Shown one piece after another: positions 9,455 through 17,303 of a stretch of 64,000 bases of DNA. This DNA comes from Natronococcus occultus SP4 (lineage in GTDB: Archaea > Halobacteriota > Halobacteria > Halobacteriales > Natrialbaceae). The notes under the pieces were generated by a model. The model ran no database searches. It saw only the letters and a program-made list of their open reading frames with translations, and was not told the origin of the DNA. The number at the start of each line of letters is the position of its first letter. Position 1 is the stretch's first letter. The DNA lies in contig NC_019974.1 of NCBI RefSeq assembly GCF_000328685.1, positions 3,711,001 through 3,775,000 on the forward strand, given 5' to 3'. Made by a program: the position numbers and the translations under genes.

Positions 9455-12400
9455 ATGAGTTCGTCCCGAGACGACGCAGCGTTCGCCGACCGTTCGAGCC
9501 CGCAGGCGATCGTCGCGGAGCTGTCCGAGCTGGCGCTCCGGATCGACGACCCCGAGGAGCTGCTGGACGCGGTCGTCGATGCCGCCACGGGAGCCCTCGA
9601 GGCCGATGCCTGTCTGGTCTTCGAGCGACTCCCCCGTGGCGACCGTGCGGTATGTCGCCGGAGTACGGGAGCGAGCGACGGCGCCACGTCGGCGACGGTC
9701 GCGATCGATCCCGAGGACTCGCCCGTCGGACGGACGATCGCTCGCGGCGAGCCCGTCGCGGTCGACGAGCTGCGAACGGGTCACGAACCCGAGTGGCCGG
9801 ATCGGCTGTTCGAACGCGACGTCCGAAGCGGGCTCTGGGCGCCCGTCGGCACCGACGATCCCTGGGGCGTTCTCGAGGTTCACGCCGCGGTGCCCGACGC
9901 CTTCGACGCGGACGACGCCGCGACCCTGCGCACGATCGCCAACGTCCTCGCTGGCGCGCTCGAGTCCGCGTCGTCGGACGCGGACGACGAGCCCAGCGGG
10001 GAGTGGACCCGCAAGGGGGAGTTTCTGGAACGGAGCCCCGTCGGGATCACGGTCGTTGACGCCGACGGAACGCTGCAGTTCGCGAACGAGCGAGCGGAGG
10101 AGATTCTCGGACGGTGTCGCACGGAGATCGCCGACGTCGCCCACGACGACCCGCGCTGGGGGCTCGTCGACGCGAACGGGGAGCCGGTCTCGACCGACGA
10201 CCTCCCGTTCGACCGGGTTCTCGAGACCGGCGAACCGGTCACCGACGTGGAGCTCGGCGCGACCCGCCCGGACGGAACGCGAGTCTGGCTTTCGGTCGAC
10301 GCCGCGCCGTTGCGAACGGACGACACGGACCGTCCCGGCGCGGTCTTTGCGCTGACCGACGTCACCGACCGGAAACGAATCGAGACCGAGTTCGAGGAGA
10401 TACTGGACCGGGTGACCGACGCCTTCTACGCGCTCGACGCCGAGTGGCGGTTCACGCACGTCAACGAGCGTGCGGCGGAGCTGATCGACGTCACGGGTCG
10501 AGGACTGGTCGGCGAGCGCGTCTGGGACGTCTTCGAGTGGGCCGCCGACTCGAAGCTCCGCACGGAGTACGAACGCGCCATGGAGCGCCAGGAGGCGTCC
10601 TCGTTCGAACTCTACTACCCCGACCCGCTCGACACCTGGTTCGAGATCCATGTCTACCCCTCGGAGACGGGACTCTCCGTGTACTTCCGGGATATCTCGG
10701 AACAGAAAGAGCGGGAACGGCGCCTGCGCGAGGAGCGTGATCTCACTGACCGAATCATCGAGACGAATCCGACCGGAATCGTCACGCTCGGCCCCGACGG
10801 TTCGTTCGAACGGATGAACCGACGAGCCGAGGAGATCACGGGGTACGCGGCCGACGAGCTCGAGGACCTCGCAGGCGGCACGGCCGGCCTCGATCCCGTG
10901 AAACCAGACGGAGAGCCGTTTTCACCCGACGAGATTCCGACCCGACGGGTCTTTTCCGACGGCGAGACGATCCACGACCTCGAAATCGGGCTCGAGCGTG
11001 CCGACGGACGACGGATCTGGCTCTCGGTGAGCGGGACACCGCTGTGTGAGGACGGCGAGATCTCGGGGGCAGTGTTTTCGTTCGTCGACATCACCGAGCG
11101 AAAGCGGATCGAAACCGACCTCCGGGAGAGCGAGGCGAAGTTCCGCCAGGTCACGGAGAACGTTTCGGAGGTGGTCTGGCTGAGCAGCCCGGAGAAAGAC
11201 GAGATGTTCTACGTGAACCCGGCCTACGAGGACGTCTGGGGCCGGAGTCGTGACTCGCTGTACGAGGACCCGTCGTCGTTCGTCGACGCGATCCACCCCG
11301 AGGACAGGGACCGCGTCCGCGAGGCGCTGCCCGAGCAACGCGAGGGAACGTACGACGAGGAGTACCGCGTCGTCCAGCCGGACGGCGGGGTTCGCTGGGT
11401 GCGCGATCGCGCCGTTCCGATCCGCGACGACGACGGCGACGTCTACCGGATCGTCGGGATCGCGAGTGACGTAACCGAACAGCGAACCGTCGAACGGGAA
11501 CTGCGCGAGCGCGAACGAGAGCTCTCCCGACTGATGAGCAACGTCCCGGGGATGGTCTACCGCTGTCGGAACGAGCGCGGCTGGCCCATGGAGTTCGTCA
11601 GCGAGGGCTGCGAGGAGCTGACCGGCTACAGTTCGGACGTCCTCGAGCGAGGGGACGTACAGTGGGGGGCCGACGTCGTCAGCTCGGCTGACCGCACGGA
11701 GCTCTGGGAGCGGATTCAGACGAACGTCTCCGACCGCAAGCCGTTCTCGACGACCTACCGGATCGAAACCGCGACCGGAGCGAAGCGGTGGGTCAAAGAA
11801 ACCGGTCGGGCGGTCGTCGAAGACGGTACCATCGAGTGGCTCGAGGGCGTTGTCATCGACGTCACTGAGCGCAAGCGCTACCAGCAGCGCCTCGAGGAGA
11901 CGAACGCGCAACTCGAGCGGGCGAACGAACGCCTCGAGCGCACCAACGCCCGCCTCGAGAAGTCGAACGAACGGTTAGAGCAGTTCGCCTACGCCGCCAG
12001 TCACGACCTCCAGGAGCCGTTGCGGATGGTCTCGAGCTACCTCCGGCTGCTCGAGGACCGCTACGGCGACGAACTCGACGAGGACGGCGAGGAGTTTCTC
12101 GGATACGCCGTCGACGGCGCCGACCGGATGCGCGAGATGATCGACGGGCTGCTGGCGTACTCCCGGGTCGAGAACCAGGGCCAGCCCCTCGAGCCCGTCG
12201 ACCTCGCGGACGTCCTCGGGGACGTACGCGACGACCTCCAGCTCCGGCTCGAGGAAAGCGACGCGGTGCTTTCGGTCGACTCCATGCCCTGCGTTGAGGG
12301 TGACGCCAGCCAGCTCCGACAGCTGTTCCAGAACCTGCTCGAGAACGCGATCAAGTACAGCGGCGAGACACCCCCGAGAATCGAGATCTCGGCCGAACGA

Positions 12401-12640
12401 TCCGGCGAGATGTGGATCGTCTCGGTCAGCGACGATGGGATCGGCATTCCGGAAGGAGAGACCGACCTCGTCTTTGAGGTGTTCGAACGGCTCCACCCCG
12501 TTGATGACCACACCGGACCCGGGATCGGGCTCGCGCTCTGTCAACGGATCGTCGAGCGCCACGGCGGCGAGATCCGTGTCGACTCCGAGCCCGGCGAGGG
12601 ATCGACGTTCTCCGTCACGCTTCCGGCTCCGCAGAACTGA
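9455..12640 (+). CDS. Multi-PAS/GAF sensor histidine kinase
   Basis: The 1061-aa protein has a GAF-like N-terminus (about 15-170), five PAS/PAC units (about 185-310, 310-425, 430-550, 555-680, 685-810), a short coiled coil (repeats of LERANERLERTN) and a HisKA-HATPase core. The H-box is ASHDLQEP, the N-box NLLENAIKYS, and the G-boxes DDGIGIP and GPGIGLALC. No transmembrane segment is evident, so it is probably a cytosolic redox, light or small-molecule sensor. No response regulator lies beside it, which is usual for haloarchaeal orphan kinases. The start is an ATG 45 nt after the previous gene; the signal sensed is unknown. Confidence 0.93.
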   Translation: MSSSRDDAAFADRSSPQAIVAELSELALRIDDPEELLDAVVDAATGALEADACLVFERLPRGDRAVCRRSTGASDGATSATVAIDPEDSPVGRTIARGEPVAVDELRTGHEPEWPDRLFERDVRSGLWAPVGTDDPWGVLEVHAAVPDAFDADDAATLRTIANVLAGALESASSDADDEPSGEWTRKGEFLERSPVGITVVDADGTLQFANERAEEILGRCRTEIADVAHDDPRWGLVDANGEPVSTDDLPFDRVLETGEPVTDVELGATRPDGTRVWLSVDAAPLRTDDTDRPGAVFALTDVTDRKRIETEFEEILDRVTDAFYALDAEWRFTHVNERAAELIDVTGRGLVGERVWDVFEWAADSKLRTEYERAMERQEASSFELYYPDPLDTWFEIHVYPSETGLSVYFRDISEQKERERRLREERDLTDRIIETNPTGIVTLGPDGSFERMNRRAEEITGYAADELEDLAGGTAGLDPVKPDGEPFSPDEIPTRRVFSDGETIHDLEIGLERADGRRIWLSVSGTPLCEDGEISGAVFSFVDITERKRIETDLRESEAKFRQVTENVSEVVWLSSPEKDEMFYVNPAYEDVWGRSRDSLYEDPSSFVDAIHPEDRDRVREALPEQREGTYDEEYRVVQPDGGVRWVRDRAVPIRDDDGDVYRIVGIASDVTEQRTVERELRERERELSRLMSNVPGMVYRCRNERGWPMEFVSEGCEELTGYSSDVLERGDVQWGADVVSSADRTELWERIQTNVSDRKPFSTTYRIETATGAKRWVKETGRAVVEDGTIEWLEGVVIDVTERKRYQQRLEETNAQLERANERLERTNARLEKSNERLEQFAYAASHDLQEPLRMVSSYLRLLEDRYGDELDEDGEEFLGYAVDGADRMREMIDGLLAYSRVENQGQPLEPVDLADVLGDVRDDLQLRLEESDAVLSVDSMPCVEGDASQLRQLFQNLLENAIKYSGETPPRIEISAERSGEMWIVSVSDDGIGIPEGETDLVFEVFERLHPVDDHTGPGIGLALCQRIVERHGGEIRVDSEPGEGSTFSVTLPAPQN

Positions 12641-12662
12641 GACCGTCACTCGCGCCCGTCGG

Positions 12663-12986
12663 TTAGAACTGGTAGCGTCGCTCGTCGTCCATGCTCGGGT
12701 ACTGATCGGCGCCGGTCATCTCGTCGAAGGTCATCCCCGAGAGGTACTCGTCGTAGGTGACGTCGTACCCCGATCGCAGCTGGAAGTCGAGCTTCCCGCT
12801 GTCGACGGTCGTCTGGAACAGCATGTGAACCGCCCGCCGGACGAGCTCGTCGGTCTCCTCGGGCTCGAGAGCCGTCTCGAGCAGGGCGAGTTCGTTTCGC
12901 GTCTCGCGGTCGAGGGCGACGGCCAGCTCGTCGCCGATCTCGGCGTACGACTCCTCCATCTCGGCGTTGAGATCGTCGAGGCTCAT
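12663..12986 (-). CDS. Conserved acidic haloarchaeal protein, function unknown
   Basis: The 107-aa product starts MSLDDLNAEMEESYAEIG and is predicted mostly helical, with no Cys pairs, membrane segment or catalytic motif. The middle (LVRRAVHMLFQTTVDSGKLDF) and the end (EYLSGMTFDEMTGADQYP) look like conserved blocks rather than random coding. Codon use is normal. It converges on the histidine kinase gene (22 nt between the stops) and diverges from mutY. I do not recognise the family. Confidence 0.75.
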   Translation of the reverse strand: MSLDDLNAEMEESYAEIGDELAVALDRETRNELALLETALEPEETDELVRRAVHMLFQTTVDSGKLDFQLRSGYDVTYDEYLSGMTFDEMTGADQYPSMDDERRYQF

Positions 12987-13092
12987 ACGGGTGCCGACTC
13001 GTGCGGGTCGGATAGACCTTTCGTGCTCGCTCTCGATGCCTGCTGCGAGCCGATCCAGTACACGTAAGCCGGGGCAGTCGCTAGAACGGCCG

Positions 13093-14031
13093 ATGAGTGA
13101 GGCCGACGCAGACGTCGACGCCGACGACCCGTCGGTGCCCGACGATCTCGAGGACGTCCGCGAGTCGCTGATCGCGTGGTACGAGGACGACCATCGCTCG
13201 TTTCCGTGGCGCCGGACCGATGACCCCTACGAGATCCTGGTCAGCGAGGTGATGAGCCAGCAGACCCAGCTCGACCGGGTCGTCGACGCCTGGGAGAACT
13301 TCCTCGAGCGGTGGCCGACGACCGCCGCACTGGCGGCCGCGGATCGGGCCGACGTCGTCGGCTTCTGGACGGATCACAGCCTCGGTTACAACAACCGCGC
13401 GAAGTATCTCCACGAGGCCGCCGGACAGGTCGAGGAGGAGTACGAGGGCGAGTTCCCGGAGACGCCCGACGAGCTCCAGGAGCTGATGGGAGTCGGTCCC
13501 TACACCGCGAACGCGGTCGCGAGCTTCGCGTTCAACAACGGGAACGCGGTCGTCGACACCAACGTCAAACGCGTTCTGTATCGCGCCTTCGACGTGCCCG
13601 ACGAGGACGCGGCCTTCGAGGAAGCGGCGAACGAGCTCATGCCCGCCGACCGATCGCGGGTCTGGAACAACGCCATCATGGAGCTGGGCGGGGTCGCCTG
13701 CCGACAGACGCCCCGCTGCGACGAGGTCGGCTGTCCCTGGCGGGAGTGGTGTTCGGCCTACGAGACGGGCGATTTCACCGCGCCGGACGTGCCGACCCAG
13801 CCCAGCTTCGAGGGGAGCCGTCGACAGTTCCGCGGTCGCGTGATCGGAACGCTGCGGGAGTACGACGAGCTCGAGCTCGACGCGCTGGGACCGCGGATCC
13901 GGGTCGACTACGCGCCCGAGGGCGAGTACGGTCGGGCGTGGCTCGAGGGGCTCCTGTCGGATCTCGCGGACGACGGGTTAGTCGAGGTCGAAAATCGGGA
14001 CGGGGAAACGGTCGCGCGTCTGGAGCGCTAG
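13093..14031 (+). CDS. mutY: A/G-specific adenine DNA glycosylase
   Basis: The 312-aa protein is MutY, which removes adenine mispaired with 8-oxoguanine. Catalytic Glu52 lies in SEVMSQQTQ, the helix-hairpin-helix is LMGVGPYTANAV (131-142), and Asp155 is in AVVDTNVKR. Four cysteines for the 4Fe-4S cluster are at 203, 209, 214 and 220 (ACRQTPRCDEVGCPWREWC). The spacing is x5-x4-x5 rather than the bacterial x6-x2-x5. No full MutT-like C-terminal domain is obvious; the last 90 residues resemble a winged-helix-like tail. ATG 13093 is preceded by non-family sequence. The stop overlaps the convergent membrane protein gene by 4 nt. Confidence 0.93.
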   Translation: MSEADADVDADDPSVPDDLEDVRESLIAWYEDDHRSFPWRRTDDPYEILVSEVMSQQTQLDRVVDAWENFLERWPTTAALAAADRADVVGFWTDHSLGYNNRAKYLHEAAGQVEEEYEGEFPETPDELQELMGVGPYTANAVASFAFNNGNAVVDTNVKRVLYRAFDVPDEDAAFEEAANELMPADRSRVWNNAIMELGGVACRQTPRCDEVGCPWREWCSAYETGDFTAPDVPTQPSFEGSRRQFRGRVIGTLREYDELELDALGPRIRVDYAPEGEYGRAWLEGLLSDLADDGLVEVENRDGETVARLER

Positions 14032-14591
14032 CTCTCCGAGGCGTCGTCGAACGGCGTCTCGACGTCCTCGGCGCTCGATTCGGTGTCGACGAACACCGAG
14101 AACAACGCCCCGAGCAGGAGGCCGTACAGCAGGTGACCCGCGAGGGTCTCGGCGGCGACCCCCGGGAACACGGGGTCGGCGCCGCCGATCGAAACCAGGA
14201 CGGTGCCGGCGATAACCGGGAGCAGTGCCCACACCGCCAGCCCGTAGACGAAGCCGGCGAGGACGAACCGCACCGTCAGGCCGGTCTCTTCGAGGACGTC
14301 GAACTGGGTGTCCGCGGTGAGCGTCCCGAGGATCAGATCACGCGAGACCAGGAACCCGAACACGAGCCCGAGGATCAGGCCGTGGAACAGGTGGAACACC
14401 CAGCCGAGCGCGCCGTCGGGATCGAAGCCGTAGATCCCGGGGACGGTGTCGGTGACGATCGCCGGATCGACGACCCACAGCAGGGCGCCGAAGAGCAACG
14501 AGCCGACGATGCCCCCGATCGCGCCACCGAGCAGCCAGTTCGTGCTGCCGTCGAGGCCGTAGTCCGTGGGACTTGCGGATTCAGTGCTCAT
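14028..14591 (-). CDS. Four-helix membrane protein, function unknown
   Basis: The 187-aa protein has hydrophobic segments at about 19-42 (WLLGGAIGGIVGSLLFGALLW), 63-83, 108-133 and 145-168, with an acidic C-terminal tail (SSAEDVETPFDDASES) expected in the cytoplasm. Histidines in the second helix (VFHLFHGLILG) and Gly-rich first helix are notable, but there is no transport signature. Related-looking small multi-pass proteins are common in haloarchaea. Its stop overlaps the mutY stop, so the genes are convergent and not co-regulated. Confidence 0.8.
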   Translation of the reverse strand: MSTESASPTDYGLDGSTNWLLGGAIGGIVGSLLFGALLWVVDPAIVTDTVPGIYGFDPDGALGWVFHLFHGLILGLVFGFLVSRDLILGTLTADTQFDVLEETGLTVRFVLAGFVYGLAVWALLPVIAGTVLVSIGGADPVFPGVAAETLAGHLLYGLLLGALFSVFVDTESSAEDVETPFDDASES

Positions 14592-14660
14592 ACGGTCGAC
14601 CCTAGACCGATGTCGCGGATAAGTGTTCAGCAGGAAACATAAGATTGGGTATAGCGGCGC

Positions 14661-15012
14661 TTAACGGACGGATTCGAGCCCCGTGAGAACGGCTGCTTGC
14701 TCGAGTACGGACGTCCGATGGCACCGAACGGTATCAGTATCGTGGTCCTCGTCGACGGCAGCGGGGATCGCGTCCTCGGGCGTGTCGGCGACGAGCGCGC
14801 GGTAGAGTGCCCCTCGAAGCGTCTGCACGGCGTCGTTCGCCTGACGAACTCCTCGGAGCAGTATCGGACGCAACTCCACGGGATCGACGCTGAACGAAAC
14901 TCCAGGGATCTATCCCGACGGGCACGTAGCCTCGCTCGGATCGGCCGTTCTCCCCGGACTCGGACGGGAAAGCCGCGAGGTTTACATCCGCGATGGAGGA
15001 GGACTCAGCCAC
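14661..15012 (-). pseudogene. Hypothetical protein of about 116 aa, probable single-base frameshift
   Basis: The N-terminal part reads from GTG at 15010-15012 (MAESSSIADVNLAAFPSESG, then GYVPVGIDP). The C-terminal part, in another frame, reads VSFSVDPVELRPILLRGVRQ and runs to the stop at 14661. The frames join at the ccc of gatccctgg near 14908-14912 if one base is removed. The whole span is 352 nt, one more than 117 codons. A TATA-like tttaataa lies just upstream (about 15020-15027) on the same strand. The family is not recognised. The alternative is that only the C-terminal piece (from a GTG at 14879) is expressed, or that the match of frames is chance. Confidence 0.45.
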
Positions 15013-15100
15013 CGACGAATTATTAAACCTCGCCGTGACGATCGTTCTCAGATCGTTCGGACGCTGCCGCTCGTCTCTCGTCGATCGTTGGGCTGGCAGA

Positions 15101-15363
15101 ATGGGTTGAGGGAGATTTGAACCACGGTCGTTCCGCTCACTTCGTTCGCTTCACTCCCTGATTCAAATCCCCCGTGACAATTTTTCCAACGCGGATTCGT
15201 CGCTTCGCTCCTCGTCGTTGCGTTGGGAAAAATGGGTTGGGGCAGATTTGAACCACGGTCGTTCCGCTCACTTCGTTCGCTTCACTCCCTGATTCAAATC
15301 CCCCGTGACAATTTTTCCAACGCGGATTCGTCGCTTCGCTCCTCGTCGTTGCGTTGGGAAAAA
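15101..15363. repeat. Two tandem 131-bp repeats containing tRNA-Val 3'-end copies
   Basis: Positions 15101-15231 and 15232-15362 are near-identical 131-bp units, and the tRNA-Val gene begins in the same phase at 15363. Each unit opens with about 20 bp matching the tRNA 3' end (acceptor and T-arm, tgggttg...agatttgaac). It continues with a Ser/Arg-like low-complexity stretch (cgctcacttcgttcgcttc), an inverted copy of the T-arm-like motif (gattcaaatc), and ttgcgttgggaaaa. Unit 1 differs by tgaggga instead of tggggca. This looks like local tandem duplication downstream of the tRNA, or a relic of integration at the tRNA 3' end. No integrase is nearby. Confidence 0.85.
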
Positions 15364-15438
15364 TGGGTTGGGGCAGATTTGAACTGCCGGCCTCCTCCAT
15401 GTCAAGGAGGTGTCATAACCAGACTAGACCACCAACCC
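15364..15438 (-). tRNA. tRNA-Val (GAC)
   Basis: On the minus strand the 75-nt gene folds as a standard cloverleaf. The acceptor GGGTTGG pairs with CCAACCC, the anticodon stem CCTCC/GGAGG encloses the loop TTGACAT (anticodon GAC), the T-stem GGCAG/CTGCC encloses TTCAAAT, and the discriminator is A. CCA is not encoded. No intron is present. The 3' end abuts the 131-bp tandem repeats. Confidence 0.95.
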
Positions 15439-15558
15439 GCCTGGTTTCGCGTCCGTGGCGTCGTGCGCCACCTCGCCTGCACTCGTTCGTTGCCGGCCAC
15501 CGTAATTGAAGGTTTCGAATCGTCCGTCGTGCGTAACTCCTCACCACAGCCGGCGATA

Positions 15559-15606
15559 CCCTTAAGTTCGTGTACGGATTTGGACATCGTAAGACAACTC
15601 CGTACA
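15559..15606 (+). promoter_or_regulatory. trp operon promoter with inverted-repeat operator
   Basis: A TATA-like ccttaag at about 15559-15565 lies upstream of the trpD ATG (15619). Just downstream is a perfect 8-bp inverted repeat, tgtacgga (15571-15578) and tccgtaca (15599-15606), with arms 28 nt apart. The expected transcription start (about 15588-15592) falls between the arms, a good place for a repressor that senses tryptophan. The repressor's identity is not in the sequence. Confidence 0.6.
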
Positions 15607-15618
15607 TTGGTGCTCACT

Positions 15619-16647
15619 ATGCAGGACTTCATCGAACGGGTCACGATCGGGGAGGATCTCACGCAGGACGACGCTCGCGCGGCTTCGCGGGCCGTCTTCG
15701 AGGACGCGACCGACGCCCAGATCGGCGCCCTGCTGACCGCGCTGCGGGCGAAAGGCGAGACCGAGGCCGAGATCGCCGGCTTCGCCCAGGGGATGCGCGA
15801 GGCTGCCCGGACGATCGACCCCGACCGAGCGCCGCTGGTCGACACCTGCGGAACGGGCGGGGACGATTACGACACGATCAACGTCTCGACGACCAGCGCG
15901 ATCGTCGCCGCCGGCGCGGGCGTCCCGGTCGCCAAACACGGCAACTACTCCGTCTCGTCGTCGTCGGGCAGCGCGGACGTCCTCGAGGAGGTCGGCGTCG
16001 AGGTCGAGGCCGAACCCCCCGCTGTCGAGGACGCCATCGAGCGCGACGGGATCGGCTTCATGCTCGCGCCCGTCTTCCACCCGGCGATGAAGGCCGTCAT
16101 CGGCCCGCGCAAGGAGCTCGGAATGCGGACGCTGTTTAACGTCCTCGGGCCGCTGACCAACCCCGCGGGCGCCGACGCCCAGGTCGTCGGCGTCTACGAC
16201 CCCGAGCTGGTGCCCGTCCTCGCGGACGCGCTCGCACGGATGGACGTCGAGCGCGCGCTGGTCGCCCACGGCGCGGGCACCGACGAGATCGCGATCCACG
16301 GCGAGACGCGGGTCGCGGAGGTCGAGGGAACCGACGTCGAGGAGTACGTCCTCGAGCCGACCGACCTCGGGCTCCCCGACCACGAGATCGGCGACATCGC
16401 GGGCGGTTCACCGACCGAGAACGCACGCGACATGCGCGGCATCGTCGAGGGCGACGTCACCGGCGCCAAGCGGGACGTGATCCTCGCGAACGCCGGCGCG
16501 GCGGTGTACGTCGCCGGCGAGGCCGACACGCTCGCTGCCGGGGCCGACGCCGCCCTCGAGGCGATCGAGTCGGGCGACGCCGCGGCGAAACTCGAGGAAC
16601 TGTGCGCCCAGAACCGCGCCGCGCCCCCGGAACAGGAGGCCCGATGA
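15619..16647 (+). CDS. trpD: Anthranilate phosphoribosyltransferase
   Basis: The 342-aa protein transfers phosphoribose from PRPP to anthranilate, the second step from chorismate to tryptophan. Motifs are DTCGTGGDDYDTINVSTT (PRPP-binding loop, about 75-92), KHGNYSVSSSSGSADVLE (about 110-127, where bacterial enzymes have KHGNRSVSS) and VLGPLTNPAGA. The start is the ATG at 15619, which follows a short leader after the TATA element; the in-frame upstream sequence crosses the tRNA-Val gene and is rejected. It is the first gene of trpDFEG, overlapping trpF by 4 nt. Confidence 0.96.
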   Translation: MQDFIERVTIGEDLTQDDARAASRAVFEDATDAQIGALLTALRAKGETEAEIAGFAQGMREAARTIDPDRAPLVDTCGTGGDDYDTINVSTTSAIVAAGAGVPVAKHGNYSVSSSSGSADVLEEVGVEVEAEPPAVEDAIERDGIGFMLAPVFHPAMKAVIGPRKELGMRTLFNVLGPLTNPAGADAQVVGVYDPELVPVLADALARMDVERALVAHGAGTDEIAIHGETRVAEVEGTDVEEYVLEPTDLGLPDHEIGDIAGGSPTENARDMRGIVEGDVTGAKRDVILANAGAAVYVAGEADTLAAGADAALEAIESGDAAAKLEELCAQNRAAPPEQEAR

Positions 16648-17303
16648 CGCGGGTGAAACTCTGCGGGACGACCGACGAGGACGACCTCGAAGCGGCCGTC
16701 GCCGCGGGCGCCGACGCGGTCGGGCTCATCTCCGCGGTTCCCGTCGACACCCACCGCGAGCTCGCGCCCGCTCGCGCGGCCGAGCTTGCCGCAGCCGCGC
16801 CGCCGTTCGTGACGACCGTCCTCGTGACGATGCCAGAGACGCCGGCGGCGGCGATCGAGCTGGTCGAGACGGTCGGTCCCGACGCCGTCCAGCTCCACGG
16901 CACGCTCGAGCCCGACGCCGTCGCGACCGTCCGCGAGGACGTCGACGCGACGGTGGTTGTCGCCCTCGAGGCCGGCGAGACCGACGCTACGACCGCCGGG
17001 CGGTACGGCGACGTCGCGGACGGGCTGCTCGTCGACACCCCCGCGGACGGGGGCGGCGGTGGCACCGGCGAGACCCACGACTGGGAGCTGACCCGCGAGC
17101 TGACGGCCGCGCTCGACTCGCCGATCGTCCTCGCGGGCGGGCTGGCGCCGGAAAACGTCGCCGACGCGGTGCGGACGGTCGAACCGTTCGCCGTCGACGT
17201 CGCCAGCGGCATCGAGGACGCCGACGGCGCGACCGACGCCGACGCGGCCCGGACGTTCGTCGAGCGAGCGAGAAACGCACTCGCCCCGATCCCCGGATCA
17301 TGA
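16644..17303 (+). CDS. trpF: Phosphoribosylanthranilate isomerase
   Basis: The 219-aa TIM-barrel protein starts MTRVKLCGTT, matching the VKICG motif with the catalytic Cys. QLHG (DAVQLHGTL) and the C-terminal phosphate-binding VLAGGLAPENV and VDVASGIED are the standard TrpF motifs; the catalytic Asp is probably that of LLVDTP. It isomerises phosphoribosylanthranilate to CdRP. The ATG overlaps the trpD stop (ATGA), and its stop overlaps the trpE start, so translational coupling is likely. Confidence 0.95.
   Translation: MTRVKLCGTTDEDDLEAAVAAGADAVGLISAVPVDTHRELAPARAAELAAAAPPFVTTVLVTMPETPAAAIELVETVGPDAVQLHGTLEPDAVATVREDVDATVVVALEAGETDATTAGRYGDVADGLLVDTPADGGGGGTGETHDWELTRELTAALDSPIVLAGGLAPENVADAVRTVEPFAVDVASGIEDADGATDADAARTFVERARNALAPIPGS

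Noticed and set aside
15101-15363. CRISPR array
   Set aside because: Only two long (131-bp) units without short repeats or unique spacers, and no cas genes.
15137-15400. 87-aa frame across the 131-bp repeats
   Set aside because: Repeat-driven, contains tRNA sequence, and has no protein-like features.
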